Origin: Aquitalea palustris
GTDB lineage: Bacteria > Pseudomonadota > Gammaproteobacteria > Burkholderiales > Chromobacteriaceae
Assembly: GCF_003693445.1 (NCBI RefSeq)
Contig: NZ_RFAR01000051.1
Coordinates: 1-64,000, forward strand
Reading direction: 5' to 3'
DNA length: 64,000 nt
Part shown: positions 35,485 to 43,281 of the stretch, one piece after another
Numbering within the stretch: position 1 is the first letter of the stretch
Layout of the letters: every line of letters begins with the position of its first letter
Notes under the pieces: model-generated
Database searches by the model: none
Told to the model about the DNA's origin: nothing
The model's input: the letters and a program-made list of their open reading frames with translations, nothing else
Translations under genes and position numbers: made by a program

Positions 35485-36250
35485 TGAGCTTCAGTTCGGG
35501 CGAGGCTGCCAGATTGAGCGTCAGCTGCTGATAGATCAGTCGGCCGCGCTGCGGATGGTTGAAGGCGCGCTCACCCCCTTCACGGCCCTGTACATCGTGC
35601 TGTTGCCACAGACTGTCGAATTCCGCACTGCCCAGGCGCAGCGTCTCCACCCATTGCTGGATGGCGCTTTCTTCCAGCCGTTCGCCGGCATCGGCGCGAA
35701 ATTCCGCCACCATGCGTCTGGCCCGGGTCGGCCAGTCTTCCACCAGCTGACGCGAGTCTGGCTGCAAGAACATGAAATCCAGCAGATTGTGCCGCGCCAG
35801 CGGCTGGTCCAGCCAGCCATAGAACAAATCCTGCGCCAGGGCATTCCAGGCCAGGGCATTCCAGTTGCCATCCAGTACATAGGCGGGTGATGCAATGACG
35901 TTGACCGCCGCAACCAGTGTTTCGCGGGCTTGCGGATTGCGCTCGGCCGGCCGTTCCTGCGGGTTTTTCAGTCCGGCCAGCTTGAACAGGTAATCGCGCT
36001 CGGCATGGGTCAGCAGCAGGGCATCGGCCAGCCGTGACAGCGTGGGGGCTGATACCGACTGACTGCGGCCTTGCTCAATCCAGGTCAGCCAGGTGGGGCT
36101 GATGCCGCACAGTGCCGCTACCTCCTCGCGTCGCAGGCCCTTGGCGCGGCGTCGGCTGCCTATAGGCAGGCCAGCCTGTTGCGGGCTGACCCGTTCACGG
36201 TGGGCGCGGATGAATTCGCCCAGCGGGCTGGTGGTCTTGCTGCTGCTCAT
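35468..36250 (-). CDS. XRE-family regulator with MmyB-like ligand-binding domain
   Basis: 260 residues. The N-terminal helix-turn-helix (about 8-85) contains RAKGLRREEVAALCGISPTW, the sequence pattern of the large MmyB/HTH_31 family common in actinobacteria and many proteobacteria. The C-terminal domain (about 105-255) with ASPAYVLDGNWNALAWNALA is the PAS-like MmyB ligand-binding domain, reported to bind fatty acids in relatives. Repeated GTACTAG boxes upstream suggest autoregulation. The convergent MFS gene could be a co-evolving partner, but this is not shown. Confidence 0.9.
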   Translation of the reverse strand: MSSSKTTSPLGEFIRAHRERVSPQQAGLPIGSRRRAKGLRREEVAALCGISPTWLTWIEQGRSQSVSAPTLSRLADALLLTHAERDYLFKLAGLKNPQERPAERNPQARETLVAAVNVIASPAYVLDGNWNALAWNALAQDLFYGWLDQPLARHNLLDFMFLQPDSRQLVEDWPTRARRMVAEFRADAGERLEESAIQQWVETLRLGSAEFDSLWQQHDVQGREGGERAFNHPQRGRLIYQQLTLNLAASPELKLIMLLQ

Positions 36251-36286
36251 GTGCTTTCCCCTGAAGACAATCTCAACGTGGTAGTG

Positions 36287-36319
36287 CTAGTACTAGTATA
36301 AATCCTTATCTTGTACTAG
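36287..36319. promoter_or_regulatory. Repeated GTACTAG operator boxes upstream of the XRE regulator
   Basis: CTAGTACTAG palindrome at 36287-36296 and a second GTACTAG at 36313-36319, 23 bases apart (about two helical turns), directly upstream of the regulator and over its likely promoter. Confidence 0.65.
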
Positions 36320-36481
36320 GAAAAAAGCTGAGACATGATGTCAGGCAACAGCAGCCAGCATGACTGCTGCCAGCTGCGCGAGCCCGGTTTCATCCGCCTT
36401 GTAGTGCCTGCTGGCAGCGTGACAGAATGACTGCAAATCCGGCAAACCGGCGGCGCTGCCGCCATCAACGAGCAGGAAGCC

Positions 36482-37888
36482 ATGACAGCACAAACTCTTT
36501 ACGACAAGCTCTGGTCCAGCCATGTAGTGCGGGAAGAGGCCGACGGCACCGTACTTCTCTATATCGACCGCCACCTGGTGCACGAAGTCACCAGCCCGCA
36601 AGCCTTTGAAGGCCTGAAGCTGGCCGGGCGCGGCCTGTGGCGGGTTGACTCGGTGGTGTCCACTGCCGACCACAACACCCCGACCGATCACTGGGACGAA
36701 GGCATCAAGGATCCGATCTCGCGCCAGCAGGTGGAAACCCTGGACGCCAATATCAAGTCCTTCGGTGCGTTGGCTTACTTCCCGTTCAAGGACAAGGGCC
36801 AGGGCATCGTGCACGTGATGGGGCCGGAACAAGGCGCCACCCTGCCGGGCATGACCGTGGTCTGTGGCGACAGCCATACCTCCACCCATGGTGCTTTCGG
36901 TGCACTGGCACACGGCATCGGCACCTCGGAAGTCGAGCACGTCATGGCTACCCAGTGCCTGGTAGCCAAGAAATCCAAGAACATGCTGGTGCAGGTGAAT
37001 GGCCCGCTGGCTGCAGGCATCACCGGCAAGGATGTGGCACTGGCCATCATCGGCAAGATTGGCACCGCTGGTGGTACCGGTTACGCCATCGAGTTTGGTG
37101 GCGAAGCCATTCGCAGCCTGTCGATGGAAGGCCGCATGACCTTGTGCAATATGGCTATCGAAGCCGGCGCTCGTTCCGGCATGGTAGCGGTGGATGAAAA
37201 AACCATCGACTACGTCAAGGGCCGTCCGTTTGCACCAGGTGGTGCTGACTGGGATGCCGCTGTGGCCTACTGGAACACCCTGCATTCCGATGAAGGCGCG
37301 CACTTCGATGCGGTTGTCGAGCTGGACGCCAGCGATATCAAGCCGCAAGTGACCTGGGGTACTTCCCCGGAAATGGTGACCGACATCGACGGCAGCGTGC
37401 CGGACCCGGCCGCCGAAGCCGACCCGGTCAAGAAGGGCAGTATTGAACGCGCGCTGGCCTATATGGGTCTGACCGCCAATACCCCGGTGAAAGAGATTCC
37501 GGTCGACATCGTGTTTATCGGCTCCTGTACCAATTCCCGTATCGAAGACCTGCGCGAAGCTGCTGCGGTAGCACGTGGCCGCAGCAAGGCCGCCAGTGTG
37601 AAGCAGGTGCTGGTGGTGCCGGGTTCCGGTCTGGTGAAGGCGCAGGCGGAGGCCGAAGGGCTGGACAAGATTTTCATCGCGGCAGGTTTCGAATGGCGCG
37701 AGCCGGGTTGCTCCATGTGTCTGGCCATGAATGCCGACCGCCTGCAGCCGGGTGAGCGTTGTGCCTCTACCTCGAACCGCAATTTCGAAGGCCGTCAGGG
37801 GCAGGGTGGGCGTACCCATCTGGTGAGCCCGGCCATGGCTGCCGCGGCGGGCATTGCCGGCCATTTTGTCGATATCCGACAGCTTTAA
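36482..37888 (+). CDS. leuC: 3-isopropylmalate dehydratase large subunit
   Basis: 468 residues, the full length of LeuC. It has the aconitase-type [4Fe-4S] cysteines: one in [13 protein letters not shown] and the CxxC of [26 protein letters not shown] is the other signature. With LeuD it isomerises 2-isopropylmalate to 3-isopropylmalate in leucine synthesis. It begins [16 protein letters not shown]. An entericidin-like lipoprotein gene follows before leuD. Confidence 0.97.
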   Translation: MTAQTLYDKLWSSHVVREEADGTVLLYIDRHLVHEVTSPQAFEGLKLAGRGLWRVDSVVSTADHNTPTDHWDEGIKDPISRQQVETLDANIKSFGALAYFPFKDKGQGIVHVMGPEQGATLPGMTVVCGDSHTSTHGAFGALAHGIGTSEVEHVMATQCLVAKKSKNMLVQVNGPLAAGITGKDVALAIIGKIGTAGGTGYAIEFGGEAIRSLSMEGRMTLCNMAIEAGARSGMVAVDEKTIDYVKGRPFAPGGADWDAAVAYWNTLHSDEGAHFDAVVELDASDIKPQVTWGTSPEMVTDIDGSVPDPAAEADPVKKGSIERALAYMGLTANTPVKEIPVDIVFIGSCTNSRIEDLREAAAVARGRSKAASVKQVLVVPGSGLVKAQAEAEGLDKIFIAAGFEWREPGCSMCLAMNADRLQPGERCASTSNRNFEGRQGQGGRTHLVSPAMAAAAGIAGHFVDIRQL

Positions 37889-37909
37889 TTCTGCGAAAGG
37901 ACCATCCCC

Positions 37910-38062
37910 ATGAAGAAATCGCTACTCATTCTGGCAGTGGCATGCCTGCTGTCTGCCTGCCACACCATGCATGGCATGGGGGAGGATCTGAAAGACGGCG
38001 CCCATGCCGTAGGCCATGGCGTACAGAAGGCCGGTGAGGCCATCGAAAACGTCGCCCACTAG
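37910..38062 (+). CDS. Entericidin-like small lipoprotein
   Basis: 50 residues starting MKKSLLILAVACLLSACHTM, with lipobox LSAC giving Cys17 as the lipid-modified residue. The mature part is small, His- and Gly-rich and weakly amphipathic (MGEDLKDGAHAVGHG, then VQKAGEAIENVAH), as in the entericidin A/B family. AAAGGA lies eight bases before the ATG. It lies 21 bases after leuC and 25 bases before leuD, in the same direction, so it is transcribed with the leucine genes. The role in this position is unknown. Confidence 0.85.
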   Translation: MKKSLLILAVACLLSACHTMHGMGEDLKDGAHAVGHGVQKAGEAIENVAH

Positions 38063-38087
38063 GGTGACATGATGCGGAAAGAATTCC

Positions 38088-38726
38088 ATGAAAGCATTTG
38101 AAAAACTGGCCGGGCTGGTATGCCCGCTGGATCGCGCCAACGTCGATACCGATGCCATTATCCCCAAGCAGTTTCTGAAGTCGATCAAGCGTTCCGGCTT
38201 TGGTCCCAATCTGTTCGACGAGTGGCGCTATCTGGATCACGGCGAGCCGGGCATGGATAACAGCGTGCGCCCGCTTAACCCGGACTTTGTACTCAACTTC
38301 CCGCGCTATGCCGGTGCACAGGTATTGTTGGCGCGTGAAAACTTCGGCTGTGGTTCCAGCCGCGAACACGCACCATGGGCGCTGGATGATCAGGGCTTCC
38401 GCGTGGTGATTGCGCCGAGCTTTGCCGATATTTTCTTCAATAACTGCTACAAGAACGGCCTGCTACCGATTGTTCAGCCGGCCGAGGTGGTGGATCAGTT
38501 GTTCCGCGAATGTGAAGCGCAGGAAGGCTATACCCTGACCGTGGATCTGGCGGCGCAAACCATCACCACCCCTACAGGGCAGGTGTTCAGCTTCGACATC
38601 ACCGAGCACCGCAAGCACTGTCTGCTGGGTGGCCTGGATGAAATCGGCCTCACCTTGCAGCATGCCGAGCAGATCAAGGCCTACGAGGCGGCGCGCCGTC
38701 AAGCACAGCCCTGGTTGTTTGCCTGA
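38088..38726 (+). CDS. leuD: 3-isopropylmalate dehydratase small subunit
   Basis: 212 residues, swivelling domain of isopropylmalate isomerase. [13 protein letters not shown] at residues 20-32 and [15 protein letters not shown] in the middle are the family signatures. Forms the active enzyme with LeuC. Confidence 0.97.
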   Translation: MKAFEKLAGLVCPLDRANVDTDAIIPKQFLKSIKRSGFGPNLFDEWRYLDHGEPGMDNSVRPLNPDFVLNFPRYAGAQVLLARENFGCGSSREHAPWALDDQGFRVVIAPSFADIFFNNCYKNGLLPIVQPAEVVDQLFRECEAQEGYTLTVDLAAQTITTPTGQVFSFDITEHRKHCLLGGLDEIGLTLQHAEQIKAYEAARRQAQPWLFA

Positions 38727-38741
38727 CAAGAGGACCGCCCA

Positions 38742-39302
38742 ATGGGACAGCGTTACCCGGCACTGAATGATGGCCATGTCCGTTTCATCGAAGAGCAGCA
38801 CCTGTTTTTCGTGGCGACAGCCATGGCGGACGGTCGGGTCAACCTGTCCCCCAAGGGCATGGACGCCTTGCGGGTACTGTCGCCGGAGCGGGTGCTGTGG
38901 CTGAATGTCACCGGCAGCGGTAATGAAACGGCGACACACCTACAACACAACCCGCGCATGACTCTGATGTTCTGCGCCTTTGCTGGCAAGCCGTTGATCC
39001 TCCGCCTGTATGGTCAGGCCAGGGCCATTCACCAGGGCGATGCCGAGTGGGAGGCGCTGGCGGCCTTGCTCCCCGCCTTGTCCGGTGCGCGCCAGCTATT
39101 TGACCTGACCGTGGAGCTGGTGCAGTCATCCTGCGGCATGTCGGTGCCATTCATGGATTACCAGGGCGAGCGCGAACAGCTGAATGACTGGGCGAAAGCC
39201 AAAGGCCCGGAAGGCATTCGGCAGTACTGGCAGGACCGCAACCAGACCAGTCTGGATGGCGTGGCCAGCGGAATTGTGGAAAAGAGTCGCCTGCAGCGCT
39301 GA
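38742..39302 (+). CDS. Pyridoxamine 5'-phosphate oxidase-fold protein
   Basis: 186 residues with a split-barrel FMN-binding fold. EEQHLFFVATAMADGRVNLS (about 17-36) is the usual PNPOx-like segment, followed by LWLNVTGSGNETATHLQHNP and MTLMFCAFAGKPLILRLYG. Related proteins bind flavin or heme; this one lacks the features of true PdxH. It starts 15 bases after leuD, so it belongs to the leu transcription unit by position. Activity unknown. Confidence 0.85.
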   Translation: MGQRYPALNDGHVRFIEEQHLFFVATAMADGRVNLSPKGMDALRVLSPERVLWLNVTGSGNETATHLQHNPRMTLMFCAFAGKPLILRLYGQARAIHQGDAEWEALAALLPALSGARQLFDLTVELVQSSCGMSVPFMDYQGEREQLNDWAKAKGPEGIRQYWQDRNQTSLDGVASGIVEKSRLQR

Positions 39303-39321
39303 CGGGGAGGGGGAGCACAAA

Positions 39322-39606
39322 ATGCGAGCCAACATGGGGTTTCTGTATCGCCATCTGCTGCTCACCTTTGTCCTGCTGGGCCTGAGTTTTTTAATGTTTG
39401 GCGCAGCCACCGTCAATCTGGCCATCTTGCTGAACCTGAACATCCATTTGTGGCTGGATGTAGGCTGGCAGGCTGCCATGGATGGGGCCCTGAGCCAGTT
39501 ATTGCAACTGCTGGGGCTGGGGTATGCGGCCATGCTGATGTATATCGTGTTCAAATGCTGTGAGCGGGTGCTGGTGGAGAGCCTCACCCGGCGGCATGAC
39601 AATTAG
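39322..39606 (+). CDS. Small two-helix membrane protein
   Basis: 94 residues. Two hydrophobic segments (about 10-40, HLLLTFVLLGLSFLMFGAAT; and about 58-78, LLQLLGLGYAAMLMYIVFKC) flank a short loop. The ATG at 39322 follows GGGAG by six bases. No family recognised. Set between the PNPOx-like gene and leuB, all in the same direction. Confidence 0.75.
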   Translation: MRANMGFLYRHLLLTFVLLGLSFLMFGAATVNLAILLNLNIHLWLDVGWQAAMDGALSQLLQLLGLGYAAMLMYIVFKCCERVLVESLTRRHDN

Positions 39607-39676
39607 ACGGAGTGGGCAGTGCCGGGCCACCCCCGGACTTGTCCGTCAATAATCCAGGGATAAAGAAGGAATCATC

Positions 39677-40741
39677 ATGAAAATCGCCGTATTGCCGGGT
39701 GACGGCATTGGTCCGGAAATCATTGCCCAGGCTCGTCGCGTGCTGGACGTGCTACGTCAGGATGGCCTGCCGATCGAGCTGGAAGAAGCCCCGCTGGGCG
39801 GTGCCGGCTACGACGCCTATGGCGTGCCATATCCGGAATTCACCCAGAAGCTGTGCCGCGCAGCCGACGCCGTATTGCTGGGCGCCGTAGGCGGCCCGCA
39901 ATATGACAAGCTGGATCGCCCGCTGCGCCCGGAGCGCGGCCTGCTGGCCATCCGCAAGGACCTGAACCTGTTTGCCAACCTGCGTCCGGCCATTCTCTAC
40001 CCGGAGCTGGCCAATGCCTCCACGCTGAAGCCGGAAGTGGTATCGGGCCTGGACATCATGATCGTGCGCGAACTCACCGGTGACATTTACTTCGGCCAGC
40101 CGCGTGGCATGGGTGTGAATGAGCAGGGCGAGCGCGAAGCCTTCAACACCATGCGCTACAGCGAAAGCGAAGTGCGCCGCATTGCCCATGTTGCCTTCGG
40201 CATCGCCATGAAGCGCAACAAGAAGCTGTGTTCCGTGGACAAGGCCAATGTGCTGGAAACCACCGAGTTCTGGAAAGAAATCATGATCGACGTGGCGCGC
40301 GAATACCCGCAGGTAGAGCTGAGCCACATGTATGTGGACAACGCCGCCATGCAGCTGGTGCGCAACCCCAAGCAATTCGACGTGATGGTGACAGGCAACA
40401 TCTTCGGCGACATCCTGTCCGACGAAGCTTCCATGCTCACCGGCTCCATCGGCATGCTGCCGTCCGCCTCGCTGGACCAGAACAACAAGGGCCTGTACGA
40501 GCCCTCGCACGGTTCAGCGCCGGATATCGCCGGCAAGAACCTGGCCAATCCGCTGGCGACCATCCTGTCCGCCGCCATGATGCTGCGCTACACCTTTGGC
40601 CAGGAAGAAGCCGCCGTGCGCGTGGAAAATGCGGTCAAGACCGTGCTGGCCCAAGGCTATCGCACCGGCGACATCTTCGAGGCTGGTTGCGAGAAGGTCA
40701 GCTGCTCCGGCATGGGTGACGCAGTGGTGGCGGCGCTGTAA
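39677..40741 (+). CDS. leuB: 3-isopropylmalate dehydrogenase
   Basis: 354 residues. The isopropylmalate/isocitrate dehydrogenase signature [20 protein letters not shown] and the nucleotide-binding [14 protein letters not shown] are complete. RERE-like substrate region reads [11 protein letters not shown] and [15 protein letters not shown]. Converts 3-isopropylmalate to 2-oxoisocaproate with NAD. AAAGAAGGA lies before the ATG. Confidence 0.97.
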   Translation: MKIAVLPGDGIGPEIIAQARRVLDVLRQDGLPIELEEAPLGGAGYDAYGVPYPEFTQKLCRAADAVLLGAVGGPQYDKLDRPLRPERGLLAIRKDLNLFANLRPAILYPELANASTLKPEVVSGLDIMIVRELTGDIYFGQPRGMGVNEQGEREAFNTMRYSESEVRRIAHVAFGIAMKRNKKLCSVDKANVLETTEFWKEIMIDVAREYPQVELSHMYVDNAAMQLVRNPKQFDVMVTGNIFGDILSDEASMLTGSIGMLPSASLDQNNKGLYEPSHGSAPDIAGKNLANPLATILSAAMMLRYTFGQEEAAVRVENAVKTVLAQGYRTGDIFEAGCEKVSCSGMGDAVVAAL

Positions 40742-40817
40742 AAAAAACTTCACCCGGATAGGGTTGACCCCATTGCCTCCTGCGCTATCGCGCTGCACAA
40801 TGGAGTAATAAAAATAC

Positions 40818-40849
40818 TTGGCCCGCTAACGCTTGCGTTGACGGGCCAA
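40818..40849. promoter_or_regulatory. Strong hairpin in the asd leader
   Basis: TTGGCCCG / CGGGCCAA arms with an inner AACGC / GCGTT stem, 35 bases before asd. There is no T-run, so it may be an RNA leader structure or processing site more than a terminator. Confidence 0.5.
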
Positions 40850-40883
40850 TCGCAACTTTAGAGACAGATCCCAGGAGAAACCC

Positions 40884-41990
40884 GTGAAAGTAGGCTTTGT
40901 AGGCTGGCGTGGCATGGTTGGTTCCGTGCTGATGCAACGTATGCGTGAAGAGAACGATTTCGCTGTCATCAACGAACCGGTGTTTTTCACCACTTCCAAT
41001 GTCGGCGGCAAAGGCCCGGACATCGGCCGTGACGTACCGGCATTGAAAGACGCCAAGAACATCGACGAACTGAAGGCCATGGATGCCATCGTCACCTGTC
41101 AGGGCGGCGACTACACCAGCGACATCTACCCGCAACTGCGCGCCGCTGGCTGGACTGGCTACTGGATCGACGCCGCTTCCACCCTGCGCATGGCTGACGA
41201 TGCCGTCATCGTGCTGGACCCGGTCAACCGCAATGTGATCGATGCGGCACTGGCCAAGGGCGTGAAAGACTATATCGGCGGCAACTGTACCAACTCCATC
41301 ATGCTGATGGGCATGGGCGGCCTGTTCCGTGCAGGTCTGGTGGAGTGGGTGTCCTCCATGACTTACCAGGCAGCTTCCGGCGGTGGTGCCAACCACATGC
41401 GCGAACTGCTCAAGGGCATGGGCGTGGTTCACGCTGCCGTGGCTGACGAGCTGGCTACGCCGTCCTCCGCCATTCTGGACATCGACCGCAAGGTGGCTGC
41501 TGCCATCCGCGAAGACGTACCGACCGAATTCTTCGGCGCGCCGCTGGCTGGTGGTCTGATCCCGTGGATCGACAAACAGCTGGACAACGGCCAGTCCAAG
41601 GAAGAGTGGAAGGGTCAGGCTGAAGTCAACAAGATTCTGGGCAACGAAGCCGCCATTCCGGTGGATGGCCTGTGCGTGCGCATCGGCGCCATGCGTTGCC
41701 ATAGCCTGGCACTGACCATCAAGCTGAAAAAAGACCTGCCGCTGGCTGAGGTCGAAGCCATCATCAAGTCCGGCAACGACTGGGTGAAGTGGGTGCCGAA
41801 CGATCGCGAAATCAGCGTCAAGGAACTGACCCCCGCTGCCATTACCGGCGGACTGGAAGTCGGTGTTGGTCGCGTGCGCAAGCTGAATATGGGTGGCGAA
41901 TACCTATCCGCCTTCGTGATCGGTGATCAACTGCTGTGGGGTGCCGCCGAACCGCTGCGCCGCATGCTGCGTATCCTGATCGAGCGCTGA
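40884..41990 (+). CDS. asd: Aspartate-semialdehyde dehydrogenase
   Basis: 368 residues starting [20 protein letters not shown]. The catalytic cysteine is C135 in [10 protein letters not shown], and the [17 protein letters not shown] segment holds the active-site His. This is the gammaproteobacterial-type ASADH that makes aspartate semialdehyde for lysine, methionine and threonine. Highly typical length and motifs. Confidence 0.97.
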   Translation: MKVGFVGWRGMVGSVLMQRMREENDFAVINEPVFFTTSNVGGKGPDIGRDVPALKDAKNIDELKAMDAIVTCQGGDYTSDIYPQLRAAGWTGYWIDAASTLRMADDAVIVLDPVNRNVIDAALAKGVKDYIGGNCTNSIMLMGMGGLFRAGLVEWVSSMTYQAASGGGANHMRELLKGMGVVHAAVADELATPSSAILDIDRKVAAAIREDVPTEFFGAPLAGGLIPWIDKQLDNGQSKEEWKGQAEVNKILGNEAAIPVDGLCVRIGAMRCHSLALTIKLKKDLPLAEVEAIIKSGNDWVKWVPNDREISVKELTPAAITGGLEVGVGRVRKLNMGGEYLSAFVIGDQLLWGAAEPLRRMLRILIER

Positions 41991-42049
41991 TTCGGCTTGA
42001 AATTGTTGTAAGGCTTTAACCGGACTGTCGCCGGAATCGACTACACTGC

Positions 42050-42079
42050 AAAGGGCGCCTTAACGCGCCCTTTGCTTTT
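42050..42079 (+). terminator. Rho-independent terminator after asd
   Basis: Stem AAAGGGCGC / GCGCCCTTT followed by GCTTTT. Confidence 0.85.
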
Positions 42080-42126
42080 GGCTGAGGTACAATCAGCCTT
42101 TTCCAAGAATGTAAGGATTTATTCGG

Positions 42127-43128
42127 ATGATGCAGCTTGCTGTGGTAGGTGCCGCTGGCCTGGTTGGCCAATCTGTTCTCGAACTACTGGCCCAGCGCCA
42201 GTTCCCGGCGGAGCGGGTGTTTGCCGTGGATGGCCCGGAGCATGAAGCGTCTACCGTCAGCTATGGCAATCTGGAGCTGGATATTCGTCAGCTGGACGAG
42301 TTCGGTTTCGAGAATGTGGCGCTGGCCATTTTTGTTGCCGGTGACAGCGTGGCGCGGGAATACGTACCGCAAGCGCGTGCCGCTGGCGTCACCGTCATCG
42401 ATTTCAGTTCGGCCTTCCGCCTGGATGCCGAAGTGCCGCTGGTAGTGCCGTCGATCAATGGCGACCAGCTGCAGGATCTGGAAGCCGGTGCACTGGTTGC
42501 CGTTCCCAATTGCACGGTTACCCCGCTGGCCATGGCGCTGCGCCCCTTGCTACCCTTGCAGCCCAAGCGTCTTACCGTGGCGACTTACCAGTCGGTTTCC
42601 GGTAGTGGTCAAAAGGCACTGGAAGAACTGGCCGAGCAAACCACCGCCCTGTTCTCGCAGCGCGAATCGGAAAATACCGTATTTGAAAAGCGTATCGCCT
42701 TTAATGTGCTGCCGCAGATCGGTGCGCTGGATGAGGACGGTATGGCTGAGGAAGAGCGTTCGATCGCGCTGGAATTGCGCCGCCTGTTGCAGCAGCCGCA
42801 ATTGCCGATTGAGGCCACTGCTGTACGTGTGCCGGTATTCTTCGGACATTCCTGGGCGGTCAGCCTGGAAGTTGCTGCCGATATTGATCTGGTACAAGTC
42901 AAAAATCGCCTGGTGGCGGCAGGATTGCAATGCGTCACGGCCGATCAGCATGGCGGGCATATTACGCCGATGGAAGCAACCGGTAATGATGGAGTATGGA
43001 TCAGCCGCCTGCGTAAAACGGGTAATACCATTCAATTCTGGCTGGCGGCAGATAATGTCCGCGTTGGCGCCGCATTGAATTGCGTGCTGGTTGCTGAGTC
43101 CATGTATAAAGCAGGCGTGTTTGAATAA
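42127..43128 (+). CDS. Second aspartate-semialdehyde dehydrogenase-family protein (Usg/Asd2-like)
   Basis: 333 residues. The Rossmann motif AVVGAAGLVGQSVLELL opens the protein. The active-site positions appear intact: C129 in VPNCTVTPLA, Gln in ATYQSVSGSG, and His in VPVFFGHSWAVSLE. In pseudomonads a similar gene (usg, PA3116 type) lies between asd and fimV, so the position is conserved. Usg-type paralogs are often considered inactive, but here the catalytic residues remain. Either a second ASADH or a relative with another aldehyde substrate. Confidence 0.88.
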   Translation: MMQLAVVGAAGLVGQSVLELLAQRQFPAERVFAVDGPEHEASTVSYGNLELDIRQLDEFGFENVALAIFVAGDSVAREYVPQARAAGVTVIDFSSAFRLDAEVPLVVPSINGDQLQDLEAGALVAVPNCTVTPLAMALRPLLPLQPKRLTVATYQSVSGSGQKALEELAEQTTALFSQRESENTVFEKRIAFNVLPQIGALDEDGMAEEERSIALELRRLLQQPQLPIEATAVRVPVFFGHSWAVSLEVAADIDLVQVKNRLVAAGLQCVTADQHGGHITPMEATGNDGVWISRLRKTGNTIQFWLAADNVRVGAALNCVLVAESMYKAGVFE

Positions 43129-43132
43129 ATGT

Positions 43133-43157
43133 AAAGCCCCGGTTCATCCGGGGTTTT
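43133..43157 (+). terminator. Rho-independent terminator
   Basis: Stem AAAGCCCCGG / CCGGGGTTTT with a TTCAT loop, 5 bases after the asd paralog stop. Confidence 0.85.
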
Positions 43158-43281
43158 GTTGTTATGTAATCTAGCTAAAAGCTTGGCTAGGGCCTAAGAT
43201 GGCACTAGTTGCCAGCTCTTTGCCTGCGATGGGCAAGCCGAGCGAATAAGATCAAGATAAATAAGTGCCGGAAGGTAGACT

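Noticed and set aside
36341-37864. 507-codon frame antisense to leuC
   Set aside because: leuC is unmistakable in the other strand. The antisense translation has no recognisable domain.
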